Shown here: positions 1 to 7,125 of the stretch, piece by piece
Position numbering within the stretch: position 1 is the first letter of the stretch
Layout of the letters: every line of letters begins with the position of its first letter
Assembly (NCBI GenBank): GCA_949740695.1
Contig: CATJIY010000127.1
Location: 1 to 8,562 of the forward strand
From: an uncultured Eubacteriales bacterium
GTDB lineage: Bacteria > Bacillota > Clostridia > Oscillospirales > Butyricicoccaceae
DNA length: 8,562 nt
Direction of reading: 5' to 3'
Translations under genes and position numbers: made by a program
Notes under the pieces: generated by a model
The model's input: only the letters and a program-made list of their open reading frames with translations
Told to the model about the DNA's origin: nothing
Databases searched by the model: none

Positions 1-1
1 A

Positions 2-409
2 CTGGAGGATGAAAGCGATATCTTAAATTGTGGTATTGAGATTCGGGTGGAACTACCGGGGAAATCCATGCGGGCAATCTCTTTGCTTTCCGGCGGGGAA
101 AAGGCCTTTGTGGCCATTGCCTTATATTTTGCTATTATCAAGGTGCGGCCGACGCCTTTTTGCGTAGTGGATGAGATTGACGCCGCTCTGGATGACGTTA
201 ATGTTAGCCGCTATGCCGCCTATATGCGGACGCTGTGTGATAAAACCCAGTTTATCGTTATTACCCACCGGCGGGGCAGTATGGAGGGCGCGGATATTTT
301 GTATGGCGTCACCATGCAAGAGCAGGGGGTTACTAAACTGTTGGCGCTTAATATCAACGAGGCGGAGGAACAGATTCAACGGCTAAAGGGCGCGCCCAGC
401 CGGGCGTAA
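2..409 (+). CDS. smc: Chromosome partition protein SMC, C-terminal end (5' partial)
   Basis: This is the last 135 residues of the SMC ATPase, which forms the core of the bacterial condensin (with ScpA and ScpB) and compacts and segregates the chromosome. The reading frame is open from base 2 and has no start here, so the gene begins upstream of the window. The visible part is the C-terminal half of the ATPase head. It has the ABC signature LLSGGEKA (visible residues 28-35), the Walker B stretch FCVVDEIDAALDD (53-65) with its catalytic glutamate, and the switch histidine in ITHRRGSME (87-95). The hinge, coiled coils and N-terminal Walker A are outside the window. A GTG at base 47 is an internal valine codon, not a start. 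The gene lies 38 bases before ftsY, and smc-ftsY is a common pair in Firmicutes. Identity is very secure. Confidence 0.97.
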   Translation: MEDESDILNCGIEIRVELPGKSMRAISLLSGGEKAFVAIALYFAIIKVRPTPFCVVDEIDAALDDVNVSRYAAYMRTLCDKTQFIVITHRRGSMEGADILYGVTMQEQGVTKLLALNINEAEEQIQRLKGAPSRA

Positions 410-434
410 GAAAATCGGTTCATCAAAAAGCAAC

Positions 435-440
435 AGGAGG
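435..440 (+). promoter_or_regulatory. Ribosome binding site of ftsY
   Basis: AGGAGG lies 7 bases before the ATG at 448. It is a full-strength Shine-Dalgarno match and fixes the ftsY start inside the 38-base gap behind smc. Confidence 0.85.
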
Positions 441-447
441 AAAATCT

Positions 448-1368
448 ATGTCATTTTTTGATAAAATCAAAGCCGGACTGAAAAAAACAAAAGAGGGTAC
501 CGCCAGTACCATCAACTCAGTGCTGGCTACTTTTCGGACGGTAGATGAAGAACTGCTGTCAGAACTGGAGGACGCTTTGATCCTGGCCGATATTGGCGCT
601 TATACCGCTTCGGAGGCCATTGACGAGCTGCGCCGCCAATCTAAACTAAAAAACCTTCAAAGCCAAGATGACGTGGCCGAATGTCTGGCGGGAATATTGG
701 CGGATAAGATGGTTCCCAACGAGGGTTTGCAGCTGGAGACCCAACCCTCTGTGATCCTGATGGTAGGGGTTAACGGCGTGGGTAAGACCACCTCTATCGG
801 CAAGCTGGGGGCAAAGCTGGCGGGAGAGGGGAAAAAGGTACTTTTTGCCGCAGCTGATACCTTCCGGGCCGCCGCCGCCGACCAGCTTTCCATTTGGGCA
901 AAGCGAGCGGGGGCTGATCTAGTTCGTCATAGCGAGGGAGCCGATCCAAGCGCAGTAATTTTTGACGCGGTAACCGCAGCCAAAGCCAGGGGTTGTGACG
1001 TGGTAATCTGTGACACTGCTGGCCGGCTCCATAACAAGCAGAACCTGATGAACGAACTGGAAAAAATGCGCCGGGTTATCAGCCGGGAGTTGCCTGACGC
1101 CAGTGTGGAAACTCTGCTGGTGCTGGATGCCACTACCGGACAAAATGCCATCAGCCAGGCCGAGGGCTTTGACTCGGTGACCAAACTTACCGGCTTGATT
1201 CTCACCAAATTGGATGGTACCGCTAAGGGTGGTATCGCCATTCGGGTCAGCGCTTCCTTAAAGGTGCCAGTGAAGTTTATCGGCGTGGGAGAGCAAGTGG
1301 ACGATCTGCTGGATTTTGACGCGCTGGCCTTTACCCGGGCGTTTTTTGACCGAAAGGAGGAAGCGTAA
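448..1368 (+). CDS. ftsY: Signal recognition particle receptor FtsY
   Basis: FtsY is the membrane-associated GTPase that docks Ffh-ribosome complexes at the Sec translocon; paired GTP hydrolysis by Ffh and FtsY releases the nascent chain. The 306-residue product is a compact form. It has an amphipathic lysine-rich N-terminus (MSFFDKIKAGLKKTKEG) suited to membrane contact, but lacks the long acidic A domain of the E. coli protein. The N domain covers about residues 25-95. The G domain shows G1 GVNGVGKTT (107-115), DTFRAAAADQL (137-147, insertion box), G3 DTAGR (189-193), G4 TKLDGTAKGG (253-262) and the closing GVGEQVDDLLDF (279-290). These motifs separate it from Ffh, together with the absence of a C-terminal M domain. 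The start is supported by the AGGAGG at 435-440. The next gene begins on the base after its stop codon, so translation is probably coupled. Confidence 0.97.
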   Translation: MSFFDKIKAGLKKTKEGTASTINSVLATFRTVDEELLSELEDALILADIGAYTASEAIDELRRQSKLKNLQSQDDVAECLAGILADKMVPNEGLQLETQPSVILMVGVNGVGKTTSIGKLGAKLAGEGKKVLFAAADTFRAAAADQLSIWAKRAGADLVRHSEGADPSAVIFDAVTAAKARGCDVVICDTAGRLHNKQNLMNELEKMRRVISRELPDASVETLLVLDATTGQNAISQAEGFDSVTKLTGLILTKLDGTAKGGIAIRVSASLKVPVKFIGVGEQVDDLLDFDALAFTRAFFDRKEEA

Positions 1369-2097
1369 ATGGCGCGGCATGACGGGAGGTTGCCGGGAGA
1401 AATTCGCCCGGTATCCATTGTTACCGATTTTATCCGTTATCCGGAGGGAAGCGTTTTGATTTCCTGTGGGAATACCAAAGTGATCTGCAACGCCACTGTG
1501 GAAGAAGGCGTTCCATCCTTTTTAAAAGGCAAAGGCCGGGGTTGGGTCACTGCTGAATATAGCATGCTGCCCCGGGCTACCGCTTCTCGCAGTCCTCGGG
1601 ATATTTCTAAACTCAAGCTCAACGGCCGTTCGGCTGAAATTCAACGGCTGATTGGCCGGGCGTTGCGTTCGGTAGTGGATTTGGATGGACTGGGAGAGCG
1701 GACTATTACGGTGGATTGCGATGTGATTCAAGCGGATGGGGGAACCCGATGCGCCAGCATTACTGGGGCCTTCTGCGCATTGGTGCTGGCGCTGGGCCGC
1801 CTGCGCCAGCAAGGCGCATTAGCTGATTTGCCGCTCTATAGCTATGTAGCGGCAATAAGCGTTGGAGTGATAGAGGAAGCGCCGGTTTGTGATCTGGATT
1901 ATCAAGAAGACAGCGGCGCCCAGGTAGATTTCAATTTTATTATGGATGATGAAGGCAATCTTATTGAATTGCAGGGCACCGGAGAGGGCCGTCCCTTTTC
2001 TAAACGGGAGCTGGACGATATGTACTTTTTGGCGCAAAACGGTATCCGGCAGTTGATCGGCGTTCAGCGGTCGGCGATAGGCCATTTGTTCCGCTAA
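1369..2097 (+). CDS. rph: Ribonuclease PH (tRNA 3'-end phosphorolytic exoribonuclease)
   Basis: RNase PH removes nucleotides after the CCA end of tRNA precursors, and trims other structured RNAs, using inorganic phosphate and releasing nucleoside diphosphates. It normally works as a ring-shaped hexamer in the cytoplasm. The 242-residue length matches the family (about 238-245). Visible motifs are the N-terminal RHDGR (3-7), the RNA-binding segment GRSAEIQRLIGRALR (86-100), the phosphate-binding QADGGTR (121-127), and the acidic active-site region LDYQEDSGAQVDFN (176-189) with aspartates at 181 and 187. The C-terminal signature is LQGTGEGRPFSKREL (201-215). Its ATG directly abuts the ftsY stop codon, and its AAAGGAGG ribosome binding site (1353-1360) lies inside the ftsY coding end. 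rdgB follows after 13 bases, a frequent partner in Firmicutes. Confidence 0.97.
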   Translation: MARHDGRLPGEIRPVSIVTDFIRYPEGSVLISCGNTKVICNATVEEGVPSFLKGKGRGWVTAEYSMLPRATASRSPRDISKLKLNGRSAEIQRLIGRALRSVVDLDGLGERTITVDCDVIQADGGTRCASITGAFCALVLALGRLRQQGALADLPLYSYVAAISVGVIEEAPVCDLDYQEDSGAQVDFNFIMDDEGNLIELQGTGEGRPFSKRELDDMYFLAQNGIRQLIGVQRSAIGHLFR

Positions 2098-2110
2098 AGG
2101 AGGACAAACC

Positions 2111-2701
2111 ATGAATACCTATGTGATCGCTACCAACAATCCTCATAAGTTGATTGAGATTCGGGCCATTTTGCAGACCGATAAACGGAAGTTTTGCTCT
2201 ATGAAGCAAGCAGGCATTGCTACCGACCCTGAGGAAACTGGGCAGACCTTTGAGGAGAATGCGTTGATTAAAGCGCGGGCTGCCTGTGCGGCTTCTGGTT
2301 TGCCTGCTTTGGCGGATGATAGCGGTCTGGAGGTGGATGCGTTGGGCGGGGCCCCTGGGGTTCGCTCGGCTCGCTATTGTCCCGGTACTGATCTGGACCG
2401 GACGGAGTATTTGTTAAAAAAGCTGGAGGGGGTTCCAACGGAGCGGCGGAGCGCTCAGTTTGTTTCGGCCATTGCCTGTGTTTATCCCGATGGGAAAGAA
2501 CTGGTAGTACGGGGCGTATGCCAGGGGGTGGTGCTTACCGAAATCCAAGGCGGTGGTGGCTTTGGATACGATCCAGTGTTTTTTGTACCAGAGGAGCAGG
2601 CTACTTTTGCTCAGATGTCCCAGGAAAGAAAGAATCAGATTTCTCATCGGGCAAATGCTTTATATCTTATTAGGAAAGAATTGGATTGTCAGGGATTGTG
2701 A
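2111..2701 (+). CDS. rdgB: XTP/dITP pyrophosphatase (RdgB/HAM1 family)
   Basis: This is a house-cleaning enzyme that hydrolyses non-canonical purine triphosphates (XTP, dITP, ITP) to monophosphates plus pyrophosphate, keeping deaminated purines out of DNA and RNA. The 196-residue product has the family's usual length. Motifs run in order: the nucleotide-binding IATNNPHKLIEI (6-17), TFEENALIKARAA (47-59) with the conserved glutamates and lysine, the catalytic and metal-binding LADDSGLEVDALGGAPGVRSARY (start 67, end 89, with aspartates 69 and 70), GGFGYDPVF (149-157), and the base-recognition end TFAQMSQERKNQISHRANAL (165-184). The start is backed by AAAGGAGG at 2096-2103, which overlaps the rph stop codon and suggests coupled expression. 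No metal-binding or recognition residue appears to be missing. Confidence 0.96.
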   Translation: MNTYVIATNNPHKLIEIRAILQTDKRKFCSMKQAGIATDPEETGQTFEENALIKARAACAASGLPALADDSGLEVDALGGAPGVRSARYCPGTDLDRTEYLLKKLEGVPTERRSAQFVSAIACVYPDGKELVVRGVCQGVVLTEIQGGGGFGYDPVFFVPEEQATFAQMSQERKNQISHRANALYLIRKELDCQGL

Positions 2702-2731
2702 TCCCCAAAAACCATAAAAGAGGAATGATTT

Positions 2732-3031
2732 ATGCTTACCAGTAAACAACGGGCCTTTTTGCGAGGGTTAGCGAATACGCTGCCGGTTACCCAGCAGATT
2801 GGAAAAGAAGGGGTCACTGAGGCGGTGATCCGTCAAGTGGAACAAGAATTGCAGGCCAAAGAGTTGATGAAGCTTAAGGTGTTGGTATCTTCCCTGCTTA
2901 CCCCGAGGCAGGCCAGCGACCGGTTGTGTCAGGCGTTGGACGCTCAGCCAGTTCAGTGCATTGGGAATAAGTTGGTGCTTTATAAATCCAATCCGAAAAA
3001 GCCGGAAATTGTTCTGCCAAAGGAGCGGTAA
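2732..3031 (+). CDS. yhbY: YhbY/YqeI-type CRM-domain RNA-binding protein
   Basis: This small 99-residue protein consists of a single CRM (YhbY) domain, an RNA-binding fold found on pre-50S ribosomal particles in bacteria and in plant organelle splicing factors. It is therefore inferred to help assemble the large subunit. The family opening LTSKQRAFLRGLANTL (2-17), the domain's glycine loop in QIGKEGVT (22-29), the helix with ELMKLKVL (43-50) and the C-terminal strand CIGNKLVLYKSNPKKPEIVLP (start 76) are all visible. The usual GKxG loop is kept as GKEG. A modest AAGAGGA ribosome binding site lies at 2718-2724. The gene is followed after one base by nadD/yqeK, the same yhbY-nadD-yqeK-rsfS order known from Bacillus and many clostridia. 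Confidence 0.93.
   Translation: MLTSKQRAFLRGLANTLPVTQQIGKEGVTEAVIRQVEQELQAKELMKLKVLVSSLLTPRQASDRLCQALDAQPVQCIGNKLVLYKSNPKKPEIVLPKER
3019..3025 (+). promoter_or_regulatory. Ribosome binding site deciding the nadD/yqeK start
   Basis: AAAGGAG lies 7 bases before the ATG at 3033 and inside the last codons of yhbY. It favours this start over the in-frame ATG at 2961, which would add 24 residues unlike any NadD N-terminus and overlap yhbY by 71 bases. At 3033 the protein begins MKIAMYGGTFNPPH, exactly where the nucleotidyltransferase fold starts. Confidence 0.88.
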
Positions 3032-3032
3032 G

Positions 3033-4181
3033 ATGAAAATCGCCATGTATGGCGGCACCTTTAATCCGCCCCATCTGGGACATATGGCGGCGGCGGAGGC
3101 CTGTGTGCAAGCCTTGGGGTTGGATCTGCTGTTGTTGATTCCTACCCGGGTGCCTCCTCATAAGATATTGCCCGAAGGTTCTGCCACCCCGGAGCAGCGG
3201 TTGGAACTTTGCCGCATTGCGGCCGCTCAACTGAAAAATTGCCAGGCCAGCGGTCTGGAATTAGAGCGGGAGGGACCCAGCTATACCTGTGATACGCTGG
3301 AAGAACTTGCCCGGCAATATCCAGCCGCACAGTTGTGGCTGGTGGTGGGGACGGATATGCTGTTATCTTTTGATCATTGGCGGGAGCCGAAAAAAATCGC
3401 CGGGCTGTGCCGGTTGGCGGCGGTATCTCGAAATGAGGGAGATCGCCAAGTCATCTGGGAGAAAGCGGCTTGGCTGGAGAAACGGTTTTCCATAGGGGTG
3501 GATGTGATTGATGCGCCAGCACGGCCTCTCAGTTCTACCCAGGTGCGGGAGCGACCCAACGAAGAAAATCTTCATCCGGCAATTTTGGAGTATTTATATC
3601 AGTCTGGGCTGTATCTGCCATCTTTGGAGGATCTCCGGCAGGCGGTGAAGGATCGGGTCTCGGAAAAACGATACGCTCACACCCTGGGCTGTGAAAAGCT
3701 GGCGGCGCAAATGGCTGAAAAATATGGCGCGCCCGAGTATCTTGCCAGAGCTGCGGCTATTTTGCACGACTGCACCAAAGGCCTTAGCCCAAAAGAGCAG
3801 TTGACCTTAGCGGAAAAATGGAATATAATATACCATTATGATCGAGACAATCTTGATTTGCTGATTCATGCGGATACCGGGGCAGAAACCGCCTTGCGGG
3901 AGTTTCATCTTCCGCGGGAAGGGGTGGAGGCCATTCGAACACATACGACCGGCGCGGAGGATATGAGCGCCCTGCAAAAGATCCTCTATGTGGCGGATAT
4001 GTGCGAGGAAACCCGAAATTATCCCGGCGTGGAGCGCTTACGGGCGTTGGCGGTTACTGATTTAGACGCCGCTGTTACCGCAGCCATGGAGCGAACGGTG
4101 GTCTTTGTGCGGGGCCAGGGGCGGGAACCTTATGACGCTACGTTGCGGGCGTTGGCGGCAAGAAAGTCCGGAAAAATCTAG
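3033..4181 (+). CDS. nadD: NadD-YqeK fusion: nicotinate-nucleotide adenylyltransferase plus HD-domain Ap4A hydrolase
   Basis: This single 382-residue protein joins two normally separate neighbours. Residues 1-194 are NadD, which adenylates nicotinate mononucleotide with ATP to give deamido-NAD. It has GTFNPPHLGH (8-17) with the catalytic HxGH motif, PPHK (41-44), SYTCDTLEEL (83-92), VGTDML (105-110), the tryptophan of DHWRE (114-118), and LSSTQVRE (166-173). After a short linker (about 195-205), residues 206-382 are YqeK, an HD-fold enzyme whose characterised members split Ap4A symmetrically into two ADP. Likely metal ligands are H216 in RYAHTLG, H245-D246 in ILHDCTKG, and D322 in VADMCEE, with HTTG at 304-307. 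I see no stop codon or frameshift between the halves. YhbY precedes by one base and RsfS follows by 14. Inference: one polypeptide makes a dinucleotide and clears a by-product dinucleotide. Confidence 0.94.
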   Translation: MKIAMYGGTFNPPHLGHMAAAEACVQALGLDLLLLIPTRVPPHKILPEGSATPEQRLELCRIAAAQLKNCQASGLELEREGPSYTCDTLEELARQYPAAQLWLVVGTDMLLSFDHWREPKKIAGLCRLAAVSRNEGDRQVIWEKAAWLEKRFSIGVDVIDAPARPLSSTQVRERPNEENLHPAILEYLYQSGLYLPSLEDLRQAVKDRVSEKRYAHTLGCEKLAAQMAEKYGAPEYLARAAAILHDCTKGLSPKEQLTLAEKWNIIYHYDRDNLDLLIHADTGAETALREFHLPREGVEAIRTHTTGAEDMSALQKILYVADMCEETRNYPGVERLRALAVTDLDAAVTAAMERTVVFVRGQGREPYDATLRALAARKSGKI

Positions 4182-4190
4182 AGGAGGTGA
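4182..4190 (+). promoter_or_regulatory. Ribosome binding site deciding the rsfS start
   Basis: AGGAGGTGA is a near-perfect anti-16S match. It puts the start at the ATG of 4196, with 8 bases after GGAGG. The in-frame GTG at 4187 lies inside this site and so cannot be the start used with it. Confidence 0.9.
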
Positions 4191-4195
4191 AACAG

Positions 4196-4558
4196 ATGGA
4201 ATCGAAAGAACTGATGGAAGCAATCGTAAAGATTGCCGACGAAAAAAAAGCCAAGGATATCGTAGTCATGAAGGTGGATGACAAGACTACCCTCACGGAT
4301 TACTTTATCATTATGACCGGTACTTCCAGCACGCATATCCGCGCTTTGGGCGACGAGATTGAGGATCAGGTTGAGGACAAGCTGGGCGTGCGGCCCCATC
4401 ACCGTGAAGGGGTCACCTCCAATTGGGTTCTGGTGGATTATACCGGTGTGGTGGTCAATGTCTTCCAACAGGAAGCGCGGGAAATGTATGCCCTGGAGCG
4501 ACTATGGGGCGACGGAACCCGAGTGGATCTGTCAAATTTAATCATAAAGGAAGACTGA
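4196..4558 (+). CDS. rsfS: Ribosomal silencing factor RsfS
   Basis: RsfS binds protein uL14 on the free 50S subunit and blocks joining with the 30S subunit, lowering translation in starvation or stationary phase. The 120-residue product fits the family length of about 105-120. Visible family segments are the N-terminal helix SKELMEAIVKIADEKKAKDI, the core DYFIIMTGTSSTHIRALGDEI (start about residue 37), EGVTSNWVLVDYTGVVVNVF, and the diagnostic end EAREMYALERLWGDG (about 95-109). Start choice follows the ribosome binding site at 4182-4190. It sits 14 bases behind nadD/yqeK and 4 bases before leuS, the usual clostridial order, so all three are probably cotranscribed. No LytR-type gene lies between yqeK and rsfS, where some relatives carry one. 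Confidence 0.96.
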   Translation: MESKELMEAIVKIADEKKAKDIVVMKVDDKTTLTDYFIIMTGTSSTHIRALGDEIEDQVEDKLGVRPHHREGVTSNWVLVDYTGVVVNVFQQEAREMYALERLWGDGTRVDLSNLIIKED

Positions 4559-4562
4559 CGAT

Positions 4563-7100
4563 ATGAAATACGAACACTGCAGCATTGAAAAAAAGTGGCA
4601 GGACGCATGGGAAAAGGCCGGCGTCTTTCACGCGAAAAACGACTATACCAAGCCCAAGTTCTACGCCTTAGTGGAATTTCCTTATCCTTCCGGGGCGGGA
4701 TTGCATGTGGGACATCCCCGTTCTTATACCGCGCTGGATATTGTAGCGCGGAAAAAGCGGATGCAGGGCTATAATGTGCTTTATCCCATGGGCTGGGACG
4801 CCTTTGGCTTGCCGGCAGAAAACTACGCGATCAAAAACCATGTGCATCCCGAGCAGATCACCCGTCAAAATATTCATCATTTTAAGGAGCAGCTCACCAG
4901 TTTAGGTCTGAGTTTTGACTGGGAACGAGAGGTTGCCACCATTGACCCCGGTTATTATAAATGGACTCAGTGGATTTTCCTCCAGATGTTCAAACGGGGG
5001 CTGGCTTATAAGGCGTCTATGCCGGTGAACTGGTGTACCAGCTGCAAGTGTGTGCTGGCCAATGAGGAAGTGGTTAACGGAGTCTGCGAGCGGTGCGGCG
5101 CACCAGTGGTTCGCAAGGAGAAGAGCCAATGGATGCTGGGCATTACCCAATATGCCGGCCGATTGGTGGACGACTTGGAGGAGCTGGATTTTATCGAGCG
5201 GGTCAAGGCCCAACAAACCAATTGGATTGGCCGATCTCAGGGATTAGAGGTAGATTTCCAGATGTCCACTGGCGATACCATGACGGTGTATACCACCCGG
5301 GGAGATACGCTCTATGGGGTTAGCTATCTGGTGTTGTCTCCCGAACATCCTATTTTGAAGGAATGGAAAGATAAGATTGGCAACTGGGCTGAGGTGGAAG
5401 CCTATCAACAAGCCGCCGCTCGTAAGTCCGACTTTGAACGCAGTGAATTAAATAAGGATAAAACCGGCGTGCTGCTCGCCGGCATCCGGGCGGTGAATCC
5501 GGCTAATGGCGCCAGTGTTCCGGTGTTTATCTCCGATTATGTGCTGATGGGTTATGGTACGGGGGCCGTCATGGGCGTTCCTGGCCACGATCAGCGGGAC
5601 TGGGATTTTGCTACCAAATTTGGCTTGCCTATTATTCAAGTGGTCCGGGGCGGCGATGTGACTAAGGAAGCTTACGCCGCGAAAGAAGACGGTATTATGG
5701 TCAACTCTGGCTTTCTGGATGGCATGACCGTTAAAGAGGCCATTCCGGCTATGAAAGAATACGCTGTCAAGGCGGGCTTTGGCAAGCTGAAAACCAACTT
5801 TAAGCTGCGGGACTGGGTGTTTTCCCGTCAGCGGTATTGGGGCGAACCAATTCCGCTGGTTTATTGCGAAAAATGCGGCTGGGTGCCAGTGCCGGAGGAT
5901 CAATTGCCATTGCGTTTGCCCGAGGTGAAATCCTATGAGCCCACTGACAACGGAGAAAGTCCCTTGGCGAAGTGTACCGACTGGATCAACACCGTCTGTC
6001 CCCATTGCGGCTGTCCCGCCCGGCGGGAGACCGATACTATGCCCCAGTGGGCTGGTTCGTCTTGGTATTTCCTTCGGTATTGCGACCCGAAAAATGAGCG
6101 TGCTCTGGCGTCTAAAGAAGCGCTGGATTATTGGTTGCCAGTAGATTGGTACAACGGCGGTATGGAGCACACAACACTGCATCTGCTTTACAGCCGGTTT
6201 TGGTATAAATTCCTCTATGACGCAGGCGTAGTTCCTACCAAGGAACCTTATCAAAAGCGGACTAGCCATGGTATGATCTTAGGGTTGAACCCCCACAGCT
6301 TTGACAATTTGTCTCCTGAGGAACAAGAGAAACTGGTGAAAGAGCAGGGTAGTGAGGCTGCGGCTCGAGCCGCGCTGGTAGAGAAATATGGGGAGATGGC
6401 CACCCATCCTATTGTCAAGATGTCCAAATCTCTGGGCAATGTAGTCAATCCGGATGATATTGTGGAGGAATATGGCGCCGATACCATGCGGCTCTATGAA
6501 ATGTTTTTGGGGGACTTTGAAAAGACCGCTCCCTGGGATCCCAAGGCGATTAAGGGTTGCCGGCGTTTTTTGGAGCGGGTATGGAACCTTTCGGAAAAAT
6601 TGGTCAAAGGGGAGAGCTATTCTTCCGCGAATGAGAGCGCTATTCATAAGGCGATCAAAAAAGTGGGAGAGGACGCTGATAATCTTAAAGCCAATACTGC
6701 CATTGCCACTATGATGGGATTGCTGAATCAGCTGGAGAAAAACGGCTGTAATCAGGCGGAATTTCAAACTTTCCTTACCATTCTGAATCCCTTTGCCCCT
6801 CATATTACTGAGGAGCTGAACCAACAATTGGGCGGGCGGAGCATGCTGGCGGAAACTGCTTGGCCTCAGTTCGACGAAAGTAAAACCGTGGACGCTTTGG
6901 CAGAGATTGCCGTTCAAGTGAACGGTAAGGTGCGCAGTGTGATTACAATCGCCTCCGACGCGGACGAGGAAGCTATTCGGAGCGCGGCTTTGGCGGATGG
7001 GAAGATTCAAGCCGCCTTAAAGGGGATGCAGATCATCAAGTCGATTGTTATCAAAAAGAAAATCGTTAATTTTGTAGTGAAACCACAGGAAATTGCTTGA
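4563..7100 (+). CDS. leuS: Leucyl-tRNA synthetase
   Basis: LeuS charges tRNA-Leu with leucine in an ATP-dependent reaction and edits mischarged products in its CP1 domain. The 845 residues cover the full class I enzyme. The HIGH motif is HVGH (48-51) and the KMSKS loop is KMSKSLGN (619-626). The CP1 editing domain shows YTTRGDTLYG (243-252) and GTGAVMGVPGHDQRD (332-346), including the aspartate that anchors the mischarged amino acid. Two four-cysteine zinc sites are likely: C158, C161, C175, C178, and C435, C438, C479, C482. The segment GGMEHTTLHLLYSRFWYKF (532-550) and the C-terminal VNGKVR (786-791) are typical. The usual proline of TTRPDT is glycine here. AAAGGAAG at 4546-4553, inside the rsfS end, is the ribosome binding site. 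No T-box leader precedes the gene, so leucine-dependent control would have to act elsewhere. Confidence 0.98.
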   Translation: MKYEHCSIEKKWQDAWEKAGVFHAKNDYTKPKFYALVEFPYPSGAGLHVGHPRSYTALDIVARKKRMQGYNVLYPMGWDAFGLPAENYAIKNHVHPEQITRQNIHHFKEQLTSLGLSFDWEREVATIDPGYYKWTQWIFLQMFKRGLAYKASMPVNWCTSCKCVLANEEVVNGVCERCGAPVVRKEKSQWMLGITQYAGRLVDDLEELDFIERVKAQQTNWIGRSQGLEVDFQMSTGDTMTVYTTRGDTLYGVSYLVLSPEHPILKEWKDKIGNWAEVEAYQQAAARKSDFERSELNKDKTGVLLAGIRAVNPANGASVPVFISDYVLMGYGTGAVMGVPGHDQRDWDFATKFGLPIIQVVRGGDVTKEAYAAKEDGIMVNSGFLDGMTVKEAIPAMKEYAVKAGFGKLKTNFKLRDWVFSRQRYWGEPIPLVYCEKCGWVPVPEDQLPLRLPEVKSYEPTDNGESPLAKCTDWINTVCPHCGCPARRETDTMPQWAGSSWYFLRYCDPKNERALASKEALDYWLPVDWYNGGMEHTTLHLLYSRFWYKFLYDAGVVPTKEPYQKRTSHGMILGLNPHSFDNLSPEEQEKLVKEQGSEAAARAALVEKYGEMATHPIVKMSKSLGNVVNPDDIVEEYGADTMRLYEMFLGDFEKTAPWDPKAIKGCRRFLERVWNLSEKLVKGESYSSANESAIHKAIKKVGEDADNLKANTAIATMMGLLNQLEKNGCNQAEFQTFLTILNPFAPHITEELNQQLGGRSMLAETAWPQFDESKTVDALAEIAVQVNGKVRSVITIASDADEEAIRSAALADGKIQAALKGMQIIKSIVIKKKIVNFVVKPQEIA

Positions 7101-7125
7101 CAAACTGGCACTAGGCGCATATAAT
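7097..7125 (+). promoter_or_regulatory. Consensus sigma-A promoter of rpsU
   Basis: A perfect TTGACA (7097-7102) and a perfect TATAAT (7120-7125) are separated by the ideal 17 bases. The -35 box contains the TGA stop codon of leuS (7098-7100). Transcription would begin near 7131-7134, leaving a leader of about 45 bases before the rpsU ATG. The exact start base cannot be read from sequence alone. This is the only full-consensus promoter I see in the window. Confidence 0.92.

Noticed and set aside
927..1418. A 163-codon minus-strand frame across ftsY and the rph start
   Set aside because: The ftsY GTPase motifs occupy the opposite strand at the same bases. The antisense product is low-complexity and serine-rich, as expected of a shadow.
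2961..3032. Upstream in-frame ATG extending NadD by 24 residues
   Set aside because: The extension overlaps yhbY and resembles no NadD N-terminus. The ATG at 3033 has a well-placed ribosome binding site and starts exactly at the conserved fold.
4187..4195. GTG start for rsfS
   Set aside because: The GTG lies within the Shine-Dalgarno sequence itself, so ATG at 4196 is the usable start.
4500..4562. T-box leucine-responsive leader before leuS
   Set aside because: Only 4 bases separate rsfS from leuS, leaving no room for a leader, and no T-box-like sequence is visible.
5448..6269. A 273-codon open frame on the minus strand
   Set aside because: It lies wholly antisense to leuS, whose protein motifs are unambiguous across this stretch. 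The translated antisense product has no recognisable domain, and no ribosome binding site was evident.
6279..7010. A 243-codon open frame on the minus strand
   Set aside because: Also antisense to leuS. It is a by-product of codon bias in the real gene.
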